DNA of 64,000 bases from Paraburkholderia sediminicola (GCF_902859805.1 NZ_CADIKC010000001.1:992001-1056000), one strand, 5' to 3'. Shown: positions 1 through 9,112, counted from the first letter of the stretch. The notes: a model not told the origin generated them from the sequence alone. A program made the numbers and translations.

Positions 1-1
1 T

Positions 2-334
2 CGCTGGATCCGCATGCACTATGCGGAGATGCTGCGCACTGAAGAGCTTTCGGCGCTGGCGGCGATGAGCGTCTCCTCTTTCCATCGGCACTTTCGCGCC
101 GTCACCGCCATGAGCCCGCTGCAGTATCAGAAGCAGATCAGGCTTCAGGAAGCCCGCACGCAACTGCTGACCACCTCGAAGGACATTGCCAGCATAGGGC
201 TGAGCGTTGGCTATGACAGCGCCTCGCAATTCAGCCGTGAGTACAGCCGGCTGTTCGGAAGGCCGCCGGGGAGGGATGCGGAGCGGCTGCGGTCGTCGAC
301 TATGCAGGCAAGTGACGCGACTGCGCGATCGTGA
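2..334 (+). CDS. AraC-family transcriptional regulator, C-terminal part (5' end outside window)
   Basis: The reading frame is open from the first base, so only the last 110 residues are present. They hold the AraC-type DNA-binding domain: a first helix-turn-helix with SVSSFHRHFRAVTAMSP, then a second one ending in the family signature VGYDSASQFSREYSRLFG. The spacing and the MSPLQYQKQIRLQEAR stretch are typical of the AraC subfamily with an AraC_N sensor domain (PF06719), but the sensor lies upstream of the window. The downstream gene is a LysR regulator with its own promoter region, so no operon is implied. The family call is secure; the target is unknown. Confidence 0.9.
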   Translation, partial: RWIRMHYAEMLRTEELSALAAMSVSSFHRHFRAVTAMSPLQYQKQIRLQEARTQLLTTSKDIASIGLSVGYDSASQFSREYSRLFGRPPGRDAERLRSSTMQASDATARS

Positions 335-386
335 GTGACCTCAGCGTCGGCTCATCGCAACCGCCCAAAGTAACCATCGTTTTTTG

Positions 387-419
387 GCCGGTTATCTGGG
401 AAAAGTACATATAACCGGC
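387..419. repeat. Inverted repeat flanked by T and A runs, upstream of a LysR gene
   Basis: GCCGGTTAT (387-395) and ATAACCGGC (411-419) form a perfect 9-bp inverted repeat separated by 15 bp. A T-run lies before the left arm and an A-run after the right arm. The T-run is on the wrong side for a terminator on either strand. It is more likely an operator or bent site in the 250-bp region before the LysR gene that starts at 584. No other feature was recognised between 335 and 583. Confidence 0.5.
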
Positions 420-583
420 AAAAAACTGTCGGTTTGCAATCTATGCCCCCGGTACATTGCTGGCGGAAAATCCGTGATTTGCATCGCAATGCATTGCAGA
501 GGAGGCTAAGCGGGTGTCGAGCCCGCGTAAAATCATCCACTCGTTTCGAGGCACACTCACTCGCCGCACACATCGGACCCGAC

Positions 584-1498
584 ATGGAAATCAAGTGGAT
601 TGAGGACTTCATCGCGCTCTCCCAGTATCAGAGCTTCTCGCGCGCGGCGGAATTTCGGAATGTCACCCAGTCGGGCTTCAGCAGGCGCATTCAGTCGCTT
701 GAGCAGTGGGTGGGCGCGGACCTCATCGACCGAAGCAGCTTCCCGCCCACACTGACGCCTGCCGGACAACTGTTTCGTGAGGCAGCGGTAGACATTCTTG
801 GAAAGCTATTCGACACGCGAGCCATTATTCGCATCGATCAACGCATGGCGGGCAAAGGCCTGCAGATCGCAGCGGGCCATACGATCGCGCTAAGTTTCCT
901 GCCTGCCTGGTTAAAAGCGCTCACTGCGCGCTTCGGAGAGGTACGTGCGCGTGTGATACCCACCAATGTCCACGACTCCATCCTGATGCTCGTGAACGGC
1001 AACTGCGAGTTGATGTTTGCCTATCATCACCCGGAACTGCCTCTCCATCTCGATCCGATCAGATACGAGCATCTCACCGTAGGCGTCGATGTGTTGATGC
1101 CTGTCTGCCGGCCGAATCCGCGTGGCGCGCCGATATTCCGCTTACCGGGCACGGCGGCTCGCCCATTGCCGTTGATTACGTACACGGAAACTAGCTATTT
1201 CGGCCGCTGCCTCGCACTCCTTCTCGGCCGGGTCGATGCCACCCCAGCTTTGCGGCCCCACTACGAGTCCGACATGGCCGAGGTTCTCAAGAAACTGGTA
1301 CTGGAAGGCGAAGGCGTTGCCTGGTTGCCAAAAAGCTCGATCGTCGCCGAGCTTGACGCGGGCGAACTCGTCCCAGCCGGCCGGGATGCGTGGCATCTCG
1401 AAGTTGAGCTTCGCGTCTACCGCGATGCCTCGAACCGCAGCGAGTTTCTGGACACGCTTTGGCGCCACCTTCGCGCCGAATCGCAGGTTGTTGATTAA
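584..1498 (+). CDS. LysR-family transcriptional regulator
   Basis: The protein is 304 residues. The N-terminal winged helix-turn-helix begins MEIKWIEDFIALSQYQSFSRAAE and continues with the LysR motif SGFSRRIQSLEQWVGADLIDR; a substrate-binding domain follows. The frame stays open upstream to 434, but the ATG at 584 places the first helix at the family's usual position. It lies on the same strand as, and about 175 bp before, a symporter-racemase-asparaginase cluster, which it probably controls. A terminator-like hairpin (1592-1617) separates the two. The inducer is not evident, although an acidic amino acid would fit the neighbours. Confidence 0.88.
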   Translation: MEIKWIEDFIALSQYQSFSRAAEFRNVTQSGFSRRIQSLEQWVGADLIDRSSFPPTLTPAGQLFREAAVDILGKLFDTRAIIRIDQRMAGKGLQIAAGHTIALSFLPAWLKALTARFGEVRARVIPTNVHDSILMLVNGNCELMFAYHHPELPLHLDPIRYEHLTVGVDVLMPVCRPNPRGAPIFRLPGTAARPLPLITYTETSYFGRCLALLLGRVDATPALRPHYESDMAEVLKKLVLEGEGVAWLPKSSIVAELDAGELVPAGRDAWHLEVELRVYRDASNRSEFLDTLWRHLRAESQVVD

Positions 1499-1591
1499 GG
1501 GTAATCCCGTGTTATGCGAGTCTCGCATATCCCCATGCAGGACCCGCATTGAGTCTTTTTTGATCATCTCTATCATCCGTCCATACACAGA

Positions 1592-1617
1592 AACGTCGCT
1601 CCGCTAGCGGCGTTTTT
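1592..1617 (+). terminator. Rho-independent terminator after LysR gene
   Basis: AACGTCGCT (1592-1600) pairs with AGCGGCGTT (1606-1614) with one G-T wobble. The loop is 5 nt and a run of five T follows. It sits 94 bp after the LysR stop and about 57 bp before the symporter start, so it should isolate the two units or act as a leader attenuator. Confidence 0.6.
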
Positions 1618-1673
1618 GCCTCCTGCCAGCGTACGGTGGTCACGTCAGACCCTTGTGCGCCTTCCTCGGACTG

Positions 1674-2969
1674 ATGGAAATGAAAAACCGCCTAACGTTC
1701 TATATCGTGGTCGGCATGGTGCTCGGCGTGATTGTCGGTTACGTGTGCCATCGAACCGTAGCCGATGCTGCAGAAGCCAAAACAATCGCCGGTTACTTCT
1801 CGATCATTACCGATATCTTCTTGCGGCTTGTGAAGATGATTATCGCGCCGCTCGTCTTCGCCACGCTGGTGTCCGGGCTCGCCGGAATGGAAGGAACGAG
1901 CGACGTGCGCAGAATCGGGCTCAGGTCGGTGGGCTGGTTCGTGTGCGCCTCGCTTTTCTCGCTCGCCCTTGGCCTCGTTCTCGCGAATGCGTTGCAGCCT
2001 GGCGCCGGCTTGCATATGACGCAGACCAGTTCGGATGTTGCCACCGGTCTCAACACCGCGGGTCTGAACTTCAAGGACTTCGTCACGCATGCGTTTCCGT
2101 CCAGCATCATCGACGCGATGGCTCGGAATGACATTCTTCAGATTCTCGTCTTCTCTGTGCTGTTTGGCGTGGTGCTGAGCGCCATCAAGACGGACCCGCG
2201 CGTCGCACCGTTGATCGCAGGCATCGACGCACTCGTCCCCGCGATGCTGAAGCTGACCGACTATGTGATGCGGCTCGCTCCGATTGGTGTCTTCGGCGCG
2301 CTTGCCTCCGCGATTACGGTGCACGGCCTGGACGTGTTGACCACCTACGGCAAGCTCGTCGGAAGCTTCTATCTCGGCCTCGTCCTGCTGTGGGCAGCGC
2401 TTATCCTCGTTGGCCACGTCTTTCTGGGCAAATCGATCTGGAAGTTGCTAAGAGCGGTCCGGGAACCCGCGATGCTCGCCTTCTCTACCGCAAGCAGCGA
2501 AGCCGCTTATCCGCGCCTGACCGAGAAGCTTGAACAGTTCGGTATCGACAAAAAGGTCGTCGGCTTTACGTTGCCGCTCGGCTACGCGTTCAACCTGGAC
2601 GGATCAATGATGTACCAGGCGTTTGCTGCGATTTTTATCGCGCAAGCCTTCGGCATCGACATGCCGCTCAGCGCCCAGATCATGATGTTGCTCGTGCTTA
2701 TGTTGAGCAGCAAAGGGATGGCCGGCGTCGCAAGAGGTTCCGTGGTGGTGGTTGCGGCCGTTGCCCCGATGTTTCATTTGCCGCCGTCCGGCGTGGTGTT
2801 GATCCTCGCCATCGATCAGATTCTCGATATGGGGCGAACCGCCACGAACGTGATCGGCAACAGTATCGCGACGGCCGTTATCGCGAAGTGGGAGGCCAAG
2901 CGCGCTGCCAGGCAGAACGACGTAGAGAACAACGTTGTTCTCGGCCAACTGCAAGGCGAAACAAAATGA
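1674..2969 (+). CDS. Dicarboxylate/amino acid:cation symporter (DAACS family)
   Basis: This is a predicted inner-membrane secondary transporter of the DctA/GltP family, about 431 residues. It has the usual series of hydrophobic segments and the family signatures RLVKMIIAPLVFATLVSG near residue 50, ASSEAAYPRLTEKLEQFG (the serine-rich hairpin loop) and GYAFNLDGSMMYQAFAAIFIAQAFG. The late motif DQILDMGRTATNVIGNSIA carries the substrate-coordinating Asp, Arg, Thr and Asn residues. Starts at 1674 or 1680 are both possible and no strong ribosome site decides between them. Its stop overlaps the next start as ATGA, so it is translationally coupled to the racemase. Aspartate, glutamate or a related dicarboxylate is the likely substrate given the downstream racemase and asparaginase. 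Confidence 0.88.
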   Translation: MEMKNRLTFYIVVGMVLGVIVGYVCHRTVADAAEAKTIAGYFSIITDIFLRLVKMIIAPLVFATLVSGLAGMEGTSDVRRIGLRSVGWFVCASLFSLALGLVLANALQPGAGLHMTQTSSDVATGLNTAGLNFKDFVTHAFPSSIIDAMARNDILQILVFSVLFGVVLSAIKTDPRVAPLIAGIDALVPAMLKLTDYVMRLAPIGVFGALASAITVHGLDVLTTYGKLVGSFYLGLVLLWAALILVGHVFLGKSIWKLLRAVREPAMLAFSTASSEAAYPRLTEKLEQFGIDKKVVGFTLPLGYAFNLDGSMMYQAFAAIFIAQAFGIDMPLSAQIMMLLVLMLSSKGMAGVARGSVVVVAAVAPMFHLPPSGVVLILAIDQILDMGRTATNVIGNSIATAVIAKWEAKRAARQNDVENNVVLGQLQGETK

Positions 2970-4444
2970 TCAGCGCAAACGTGCTGAGCGGGAAGAAGTT
3001 TGGCGTGGTGGGCGGCCTGGGTCCACTAGCGAGTGCGGATGTCTTTTTCAAACTCGTCAAATCGACGCCCGCCTCGAGCGATGCCGAACATGTCGATGTC
3101 ATTTTTGAGCAGCATCCCTTCCGAAGCGCAGCCATAGGAAGTGAGGCGACGACTCAACGGAAACTGTACATTTTCGACATGATTAGCGGCTTCGAGAAGA
3201 GGGGTGTGACGACCGTTGTACTCCCCTGCTTTCTCAGCCACACGTTTATCGACGAACTGAAGGCTAACTCGCCCTTGCAGATCGTCGATATGGTGGAAGC
3301 CGTCCGCAGCCACGTTCGAAGAAAATTTCCGGCTGCACGGCGAATCGGCGTGCTGACCTCGGACTACACCCATCGAAAGGGACTATTCGAAAAGTACTTC
3401 GCGGAGCCGGAATTTGAAATCATTCATCCCCGTCCGCGCGACAGTGTCGATCTCATCACCGAAGCCGTCTACGGCGCGAACGGCATCAAGAGCGGAAATC
3501 TGTCCGGCCGGCCCGTCGCGCTTTTGCGCGAGGCGTGCGAGGACCTCATTGCGCAAGGTGCACAAATCATCGTGCCGGGTCTGACGGAGATTGCGCTTGT
3601 GGCGGAGGAAATGGGCTCGTTTCGAGTGCCGCTGATCGATTCGAATCTTGCGTATGCGCAGTACGTAATTGCCGGCGAATACGGTTTGCCCGAATCCATT
3701 TTCAAAGTGGGCGTGGTCGGTGGCGTCGGGCCCGCGGCGACGGTCGATTTCATGCAGAAGATCGTACGCAATACGCCGGCGAATCGGGATCAGGACCATA
3801 TCAGGCTTCTGATTGAACAGAATCCGCAGATTCCCGATCGCACAGAAAACCTGATTGGTGACGGCCCCGATCCGACTATTTCGCTTTACGCGACCTGCAA
3901 GAAGCTCGAGTCGGGCGATGCGGATCTCATCGCTATTCCGTGTAACACCGCTCACGCATTTGTCGAACGTATTCAGCCGTATCTGGGCATACCGATCGTC
4001 AATATGCTGACGGTGACGGTCCGCCATCTGCGCGAAACGTTTCCACTGCTGCGCTCCGTTGGTGTGCTGGCCACCTCCGGCACGATCGCAAGCGGTGTCT
4101 ATGAAAAGGCCCTCGAATCGCAGGGTTTGCGGCAAATCGTTCCAACAGCGCAATTGCAAGCCCGCGTGATGGAAGCGATCTACGGCAAGGAAGGGGTAAA
4201 AGCGGGATTCACTACCGGGCGATGCCTCGACGACATCTCCGCAGCGATTGATGGGCTCATAGCGGAAGGCGTCGAGGTCATCGTCCTCGGATGTACCGAG
4301 TTGCCGCTTTTATTGCCACAAACGAGTTTCGTAGGCACGACTGGCGCACGCGTGAGTCTTGTCGATCCAACCGATGTCCTTGCACAGCAATGCGTGGCCT
4401 TGGCGACAGCGGCCGCAGAACGCCCCGTTTCTTTGCGCTGTTAA
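2966..4444 (+). CDS. Tandem (fused) aspartate/glutamate racemase family protein
   Basis: The 492-residue protein is two Asp/Glu racemase-like domains in tandem. Domain 1 (about 1-245) opens with VVGGLGPLASADVFFKLV and domain 2 (about 248-492) with VVGGVGPAATVDFMQKIV. Domain 2 keeps both expected cysteines, in IPCNTAH and VLGCTEL. Domain 1 keeps the first (LPCFLSH), but its second motif reads VPGLTEI, so Leu replaces the catalytic Cys. Single-domain members are about 230-240 residues. The ATG at 2966 overlaps the symporter stop (ATGA); an in-frame extension to 2888 lies inside the symporter and is unlikely. It probably interconverts D- and L-aspartate or glutamate for the asparaginase/transporter cassette. 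Domain 1 may be structural or have altered chemistry. Confidence 0.82.
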   Translation: MISANVLSGKKFGVVGGLGPLASADVFFKLVKSTPASSDAEHVDVIFEQHPFRSAAIGSEATTQRKLYIFDMISGFEKRGVTTVVLPCFLSHTFIDELKANSPLQIVDMVEAVRSHVRRKFPAARRIGVLTSDYTHRKGLFEKYFAEPEFEIIHPRPRDSVDLITEAVYGANGIKSGNLSGRPVALLREACEDLIAQGAQIIVPGLTEIALVAEEMGSFRVPLIDSNLAYAQYVIAGEYGLPESIFKVGVVGGVGPAATVDFMQKIVRNTPANRDQDHIRLLIEQNPQIPDRTENLIGDGPDPTISLYATCKKLESGDADLIAIPCNTAHAFVERIQPYLGIPIVNMLTVTVRHLRETFPLLRSVGVLATSGTIASGVYEKALESQGLRQIVPTAQLQARVMEAIYGKEGVKAGFTTGRCLDDISAAIDGLIAEGVEVIVLGCTELPLLLPQTSFVGTTGARVSLVDPTDVLAQQCVALATAAAERPVSLRC

Positions 4445-4466
4445 ATCCTTTTGTAGGAGACTGGAT

Positions 4467-5630
4467 ATGAACATCAACACTACCCTTCAACGGGTCGCCT
4501 CCCTGCGCACGCCGAGCACGACGCTCACCGCTGCGCTTCTCGTCTGCGCTAGCTGCTTGTGTGGTACGAGCGTGTGGGCTGCAGACGCCACGTCTGATAG
4601 TGCGACAGCCACTGCGGCAGCAAGTCCGGCGGCCGGATCTCCCCGGATTCTTGTTCTCGCAACCGGCGGCACGATCGCCGGCACAACTGACCCGCGTTCG
4701 GCCATCGGCTACAACTCGGGCAATGTCAAAGGCCAGGAACTGGTTCGGGCGGTTCCGGGCATTGAGAAACTCGCGAGCATCAACTCCGAGCAGATTTCCA
4801 ATGTCGGGTCGCAGGATATGAACGACGAGATCTGGTTCCGGCTTGCGCGCCGTATCCAGGAGGCCTTCGATCGAAACGAAGCAGATGGGATCGTGATCAC
4901 TCACGGTACGGATACGATGGAAGAAACGGCATTCTTCCTGCAAAACGTGGTGCGCTCGGACAAACCGGTGGTACTCGTTGGGTCAATGCGGCCGGGCGGA
5001 TCGACGAGCGCGGATGGCCCCGGCAATCTTTACGAAGCGGTGGAAGTCGCAGCGAGCCCGAAATCCCGAGGCAGAGGTGTGATGGTGGTCATGAATGACC
5101 AGATTCACGCGCCGCGCTGGATCACCAAAACCAACACGACTGCCGTGCAGACTTTTGCTTCGCCCAACGCGGGCGTGATTGGCTATGTCGATCCGGCGAG
5201 CATTCGTTTTGTCGCGCCCGCGCCTGTGCTTGCGTCAACGCGCGATGTGCTTGACTTGCCGGCGAATGGCCACCTGCCGCGTGTAGAAATCGTTTATGCA
5301 CACAGCAATATGGACGGCGCCCAGATTGATCACGCTATTGCCGATGGTGCAAAAGGAATCGTATTGGCGGGCGAAGGCGATGGCGATGCGTCCAAGGAAG
5401 CACTGGCTGCCCTCGACCGGGCGGCGAAGAAAGGCATTGTCGTCGTCCGTTCGACGCGTGTGATGTCTGGATTCGTCAACAGAAATGTGGAGGTCGAAGA
5501 CGACAAGCGCGGCTTCGTCGTCTCGTTCGATCTGAATCCGCAAAAGGCGCGCTTGCTCACCCAGTTACTCGTTGCAAACGGCATCACTAACCCCGGCAAG
5601 GTTCAGCAGGCCTTTTCGGCTACCTTTTGA
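4467..5630 (+). CDS. ansB: Type II L-asparaginase, periplasmic
   Basis: The 387-residue protein hydrolyses asparagine (often also glutamine) to aspartate and ammonia. A signal peptide covers roughly residues 1-37 with a hydrophobic core ending ASCLCGTSVWA. The first active-site motif ILVLATGGTIAGT contains the nucleophilic Thr. The second, VITHGTDTMEETAFFL, contains the Thr-Asp pair. The conserved GSMRPGGSTSADGPGNL follows. TAGGAG seven bases before the ATG at 4467 supports this start over the open frame back to 4359. It is the third gene after the symporter and racemase. Periplasmic release of aspartate followed by uptake and racemisation gives a coherent pathway. Confidence 0.92.
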   Translation: MNINTTLQRVASLRTPSTTLTAALLVCASCLCGTSVWAADATSDSATATAAASPAAGSPRILVLATGGTIAGTTDPRSAIGYNSGNVKGQELVRAVPGIEKLASINSEQISNVGSQDMNDEIWFRLARRIQEAFDRNEADGIVITHGTDTMEETAFFLQNVVRSDKPVVLVGSMRPGGSTSADGPGNLYEAVEVAASPKSRGRGVMVVMNDQIHAPRWITKTNTTAVQTFASPNAGVIGYVDPASIRFVAPAPVLASTRDVLDLPANGHLPRVEIVYAHSNMDGAQIDHAIADGAKGIVLAGEGDGDASKEALAALDRAAKKGIVVVRSTRVMSGFVNRNVEVEDDKRGFVVSFDLNPQKARLLTQLLVANGITNPGKVQQAFSATF

Positions 5631-5647
5631 CCGTGGTCCGGCAAGCG

Positions 5648-5675
5648 CTGATTAGCGGCCTGCACCGCTAATCAG
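5648..5675. terminator. Hairpin between convergent ansB and idnO
   Basis: CTGATTAGCGG (5648-5658) and CCGCTAATCAG (5665-5675) form a perfect 11-bp stem with a 6-nt loop, 17 bp after the asparaginase stop. There is no T-run. Its position between convergent genes suggests a transcription stop or an mRNA 3'-end stabiliser. Confidence 0.55.
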
Positions 5676-5985
5676 GCAGGCGCTCGATGTGAAGTCGTGC
5701 GCGATACGTGTCCCCTTTGTTGCCGAGCGCCTGTCACCCGGTGTACATACGGGCCCGAAAGCGAGAGGTGCCAGCGGGATCGCACGGGCACGGTCCGCCT
5801 CCGGATACAAGGTGAGATCTCACGCAATGACAAGATCAGCGCCTTCCGAGCTGATCCGTATCGAGCGTGAATTCGGTTCGCAGGCAACGTTTGCTGGCGC
5901 GACACCGTTCGCGGCTCGCTCGTTGCGCAGCGCGCAAGTCGCATGACGCGCCGCGCAGCATGACCGCCACAACCTGATCCACGCC
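5676..5985. other. Intergenic stretch without a recognised gene
   Basis: About 310 bp lie between the ansB hairpin and the idnO stop. A short plus-strand frame (5689-5946) translates into an Arg/Ala/Ser-rich sequence with no family resemblance and no ribosome-binding site. I see no convincing gene, tRNA or repeat here. Confidence 0.4.
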
Positions 5986-6759
5986 CTACAACGTGGCAGT
6001 CACGCCGCCATCCACGTAAAGGATATGGCCGTTCACGAAGTTCGAAGCGTCGCTCGCCAGAAACACGGCAGCGCCGACGAGATCTTCCACATCGCCCCAA
6101 CGTCGCGATGGCGTGCGTCCAATCAGCCAGTTGCTGAACGTTTCGTCCTTGACGAGCGCCTCGGTCAGCTCCGTCTTGAAGTAGCCCGGGCCAAGTCCAT
6201 TGACCTGGATGCCATGTTGCCCCCAGTCGATTGCCATGCCTTTCGTCAGCATCTTCACCGCGCCTTTGCTCGCGGTGTAGGCCGCGATGTTGGGGCGCCC
6301 CAGTTCGCTTTGCACCGAACAGATGTTGACGATCTTGCCGCGCTTGCGAGCAATCATGTGCCGCGCGACCGCCTGGCCGACCAGGAACACGCTGTCGACA
6401 TTGGTCTTCATCAATTCTTCCCATTGGGCATGGGAAAACTGTTCGAGCGGCGCACGGCGTTGCATGCCGGCGTTGTTGACGAGAATGTCGATCGCACCGA
6501 TGTCGCGTTCGATATCGGCGATCGCAGCGTCGACCTCAGTGGCCGACGTCACATCGAAACTTGCCGCATGGACGGTCGCGCCCTCGTCGCGCAACCGGCT
6601 GACAGCCTCTGCCAGTCTGGCCGCATTGCGGCCATTCAGAATTACTTCGGCGCCGGCGCCTGCCAATCCTTTGGCCAGCGCGTAACCGATACCCGTACTC
6701 GACCCGGTAACCAGAGCACGACGCCCCGACAGATCGAACATCTTCAGATTGTTGTTCAA
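5986..6759 (-). CDS. idnO: Gluconate 5-dehydrogenase / 5-keto-D-gluconate reductase (SDR)
   Basis: The 257-residue short-chain dehydrogenase has the NAD(P) motif ALVTGSSTGIGYALA near residue 16, NNAGMQRR near residue 91, the catalytic Ser in NICSVQSELGR and the Tyr-x-x-x-Lys pair in AAYTASKGAVKML. The sequence resembles IdnO, which reduces 5-keto-D-gluconate to D-gluconate. The start is TTG at 6759, five bases after AGGAG. An ATG at 6741 lacks a ribosome site at a usable distance. It begins just after the gluconokinase stop, so the two are co-translated. Together with IdnD (21995-23029) these supply the L-idonate route to 6-phosphogluconate. Confidence 0.85.
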   Translation of the reverse strand: MNNNLKMFDLSGRRALVTGSSTGIGYALAKGLAGAGAEVILNGRNAARLAEAVSRLRDEGATVHAASFDVTSATEVDAAIADIERDIGAIDILVNNAGMQRRAPLEQFSHAQWEELMKTNVDSVFLVGQAVARHMIARKRGKIVNICSVQSELGRPNIAAYTASKGAVKMLTKGMAIDWGQHGIQVNGLGPGYFKTELTEALVKDETFSNWLIGRTPSRRWGDVEDLVGAAVFLASDASNFVNGHILYVDGGVTATL

Positions 6760-6760
6760 C

Positions 6761-7300
6761 TCAACTCCTCTTCGACTCTAATTCGTCCGGCTTCCATCCA
6801 GTACCGTTCGGCGTGCCCAGCCATTGCATGACCTCTCTCAGACTGCATGCGTTGTCCTGCAAAGCAGAAAGATGGAGCACACCATCTTCACCGACAGGCG
6901 ACTCGAGCGTTGCGAACTGATCCGCCACCAGCGTCGCTGGAAACTCATGATGCAGCCGCCCGGAAACCCGTGCAACCGCCTCGGCCAAGGTGATGTCGAG
7001 AAACACAAATCTCAACCCGGCGACACGCGCGCGTAAGCACTCCCGATAGCGACGTTTCAACGCGGAACAGGACAGCACCGCCGTCCCATGCATTTCATCC
7101 ACCAACTCGGCGAGGCGATCCAGCCACGGCTCGCGGTCACTGTCGCACAACGCGATTCCGCGACACATCTTGTCGCGGCTTTCCGCCAGGTGATGCTCGT
7201 CTCCTTCGATGAAAACACCTTCCAGCGCCACGGCCAACTCGCGCGCAAGTGTCGACTTGCCCGAGCCCGACACGCCCATCACCACTATTTTATGCGTCAC
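6761..7300 (-). CDS. gntK: Gluconokinase
   Basis: The protein phosphorylates D-gluconate to 6-phosphogluconate. With a GTG start at 7300 it has 179 residues, close to the family's usual 170-180. The P-loop [11 protein letters not shown] lies near residue 9, followed by GDEHH and the DREPWLDRL and SCSALKRRYRE motifs typical of the GntK family. The frame is open to an ATG at 7357, which would add 19 residues not seen in relatives; neither start has a strong ribosome site. It lies between an ABC-transporter substrate-binding gene and idnO, probably in one transcript. Confidence 0.88.
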   Translation of the reverse strand: MTHKIVVMGVSGSGKSTLARELAVALEGVFIEGDEHHLAESRDKMCRGIALCDSDREPWLDRLAELVDEMHGTAVLSCSALKRRYRECLRARVAGLRFVFLDITLAEAVARVSGRLHHEFPATLVADQFATLESPVGEDGVLHLSALQDNACSLREVMQWLGTPNGTGWKPDELESKRS

Positions 7301-7413
7301 GTTGCAAAATCCAGCTGTGTTGTCACGGCACGCGATCCAGGGAATCGCGCCGGCCATTCAACCGGCAGCGGTGTGCGGATGAAAGCGCACCGCTGCATCA
7401 CACGTTTTCCGCT

Positions 7414-8262
7414 TCAGGACACCGGCGTGAACTTGAGCTGGTCGATCGGCGTGACCTTGTCGGTTCGGGTCAAACCATACGGCGTCTTCGGTCCGAGCCA
7501 CTTGTTGAAGATACCGCTCATCTCGCCACTCTGCTCCATCGAAGCCAGGGCCTTGTTGACCGCGCTCAGCATGGCCGGCTCGTTCTGGCGCAGGCCCACC
7601 GCGATCGGCTCGATCAGCATCGGCTCCGACGCAATCGCCACTGCGCCGTCCGTGCCGTCCACCTGCTTCGCGATCTTCGTGGCCGTCATCTGATTGGTCA
7701 CGAAGCCTTTGACCTTGTTCTGCTCGAGAGCCAGAAACGCCGAGCTGGTATCGTGAAACGTTACCGCCTGGCCGTCCTTGATCGAAATTGGAATCGACTG
7801 AGCAGAAGTCGAGCCATCGGCAGCGCTGATTTTCTGGCCCGCGAAATCGGTCAGCTTCTTGCTCGCGTCGGCCTTCTTCACGACAAGGACTTCCTTGGTG
7901 GAGTAGTACGAATCGCTAAAGGCAATCTGCGTAGCACGGGTTTTGGTGTAGGCCAGATTGGCAACCACAATGTCAACGCGCCCCAGCTTCAACTGCGGAA
8001 TGCGTGCCTCAACCGCCAACGGTTCGAGCTTGGCCTTCACGCCCAACTGTTTCGCCACCGCGTTGCATAGGTCCACGTCCATGCCTTCCAGCTGACGCGT
8101 TTGCGCATTGGGATACGAGAAGGGCTCGACGTTCGAATACACACCGCAGCTCAATTCGCCACGGCCCTTGATATCGGCCAATTGATCAGCATGTGCCGGG
8201 GCAATCGATGCAACCGCGCCGCCAACCACCAACATCCCCGCGAAAATCTTCTTTACCTGCAT
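7414..8262 (-). CDS. Polar amino-acid ABC transporter, periplasmic substrate-binding protein
   Basis: The 282-residue protein starts with a signal peptide (MQVKKIFAGMLVVGGAVASI, cleavage after APAHA). It contains family 3 solute-binding signatures: GMDVDLCNAVAKQLG, RVDIVVANLAYTKTRATQIAFS and GIFNKWLG near the C-terminus. The frame extends upstream to 8343, but 8262 gives the proper signal peptide. It is the last transport gene of a permease-permease-ATPase-binding protein operon and precedes gluconokinase. The substrate cannot be read from sequence. Confidence 0.88.
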   Translation of the reverse strand: MQVKKIFAGMLVVGGAVASIAPAHADQLADIKGRGELSCGVYSNVEPFSYPNAQTRQLEGMDVDLCNAVAKQLGVKAKLEPLAVEARIPQLKLGRVDIVVANLAYTKTRATQIAFSDSYYSTKEVLVVKKADASKKLTDFAGQKISAADGSTSAQSIPISIKDGQAVTFHDTSSAFLALEQNKVKGFVTNQMTATKIAKQVDGTDGAVAIASEPMLIEPIAVGLRQNEPAMLSAVNKALASMEQSGEMSGIFNKWLGPKTPYGLTRTDKVTPIDQLKFTPVS

Positions 8263-8383
8263 CGTGATGCTCCTGAAGTTTATGTGTAAAGCAATCGACT
8301 GCTGATCAAAGGTGGCCAAACCGAGCCTGAATCTGAACCTCAATCTGTACTTGTGCCGCGAAAGTCATACCGCCATGCTTGCC

Positions 8384-9112
8384 TCAATGCGAGCGGAGAT
8401 CGGACAGAAATCTCTGCGCCCGTTCGTGTTTCGGGCGCAAAAAGAATTCCTCCGGCTCCGCCGTTTCGAGAATCTTCCCTGCGTCCATAAACCAGACGCG
8501 ATCGGCAACCTCGCGTGCAAACCCCATCTCATGCGTGACGCACATCATCGTCATGCCTTCCTGGGCGAGGCTCTTCATCACGTTCAACACTTCGCCAACC
8601 ATCTCCGGATCGAGCGCACTGGTGGGCTCGTCGAACAACATTGCCGGCGGGTCCATCGCCAATGCTCTCGCAATCGCCACACGCTGCTGCTGACCACCGG
8701 ACAATTGCGGCGGAAACGCACTGGCCTTGTTCGACAGACCGACGCGCGCGAGCAGATCCGCCGCTTTGCGTTCCGCATCCGCGCGCTTGAGGCCGTGCAC
8801 GCGCATCGGCGAAAGCGTGATGTTGTCCAGCACCGACAGATGCGGAAACAGGTTGAATTGCTGAAACACGAAGCCGACACGGCTGCGGTACGCATTCAGA
8901 CCCAGTTTCTTGTCGTGAATGTTTTGACCGTCGAAGAAGATCTGCCCACGGTTGATCTCCTCGAGCCGGTTGACGGTGCGAATCAGTGTCGACTTACCCG
9001 ATCCTGATGGTCCGCAAACCACCACGACTTCGCCTTTGCGAACTTCGGCGTTCACGTCCACGAGAGCGTGATATTCGCCGTACCATTTGTTGACGCTGGA
9101 AAACTTGATCAT
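8384..9112 (-). CDS. Polar amino-acid ABC transporter, ATP-binding protein
   Basis: The 242-residue GlnQ-type ATPase has Walker [19 protein letters not shown] near residue 34, the Q-loop [10 protein letters not shown], the ABC signature [19 protein letters not shown], Walker [14 protein letters not shown] and the switch histidine in VTHEMGFA. It is encoded after the two permeases and before the binding protein on the minus strand, and would power the same importer. Confidence 0.93.
   Translation of the reverse strand: MIKFSSVNKWYGEYHALVDVNAEVRKGEVVVVCGPSGSGKSTLIRTVNRLEEINRGQIFFDGQNIHDKKLGLNAYRSRVGFVFQQFNLFPHLSVLDNITLSPMRVHGLKRADAERKAADLLARVGLSNKASAFPPQLSGGQQQRVAIARALAMDPPAMLFDEPTSALDPEMVGEVLNVMKSLAQEGMTMMCVTHEMGFAREVADRVWFMDAGKILETAEPEEFFLRPKHERAQRFLSDLRSH

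Noticed and set aside
5689..5946. 85-codon plus-strand frame between ansB and idnO
   Set aside because: Composition is noise-like, and there is no ribosome site or similarity.
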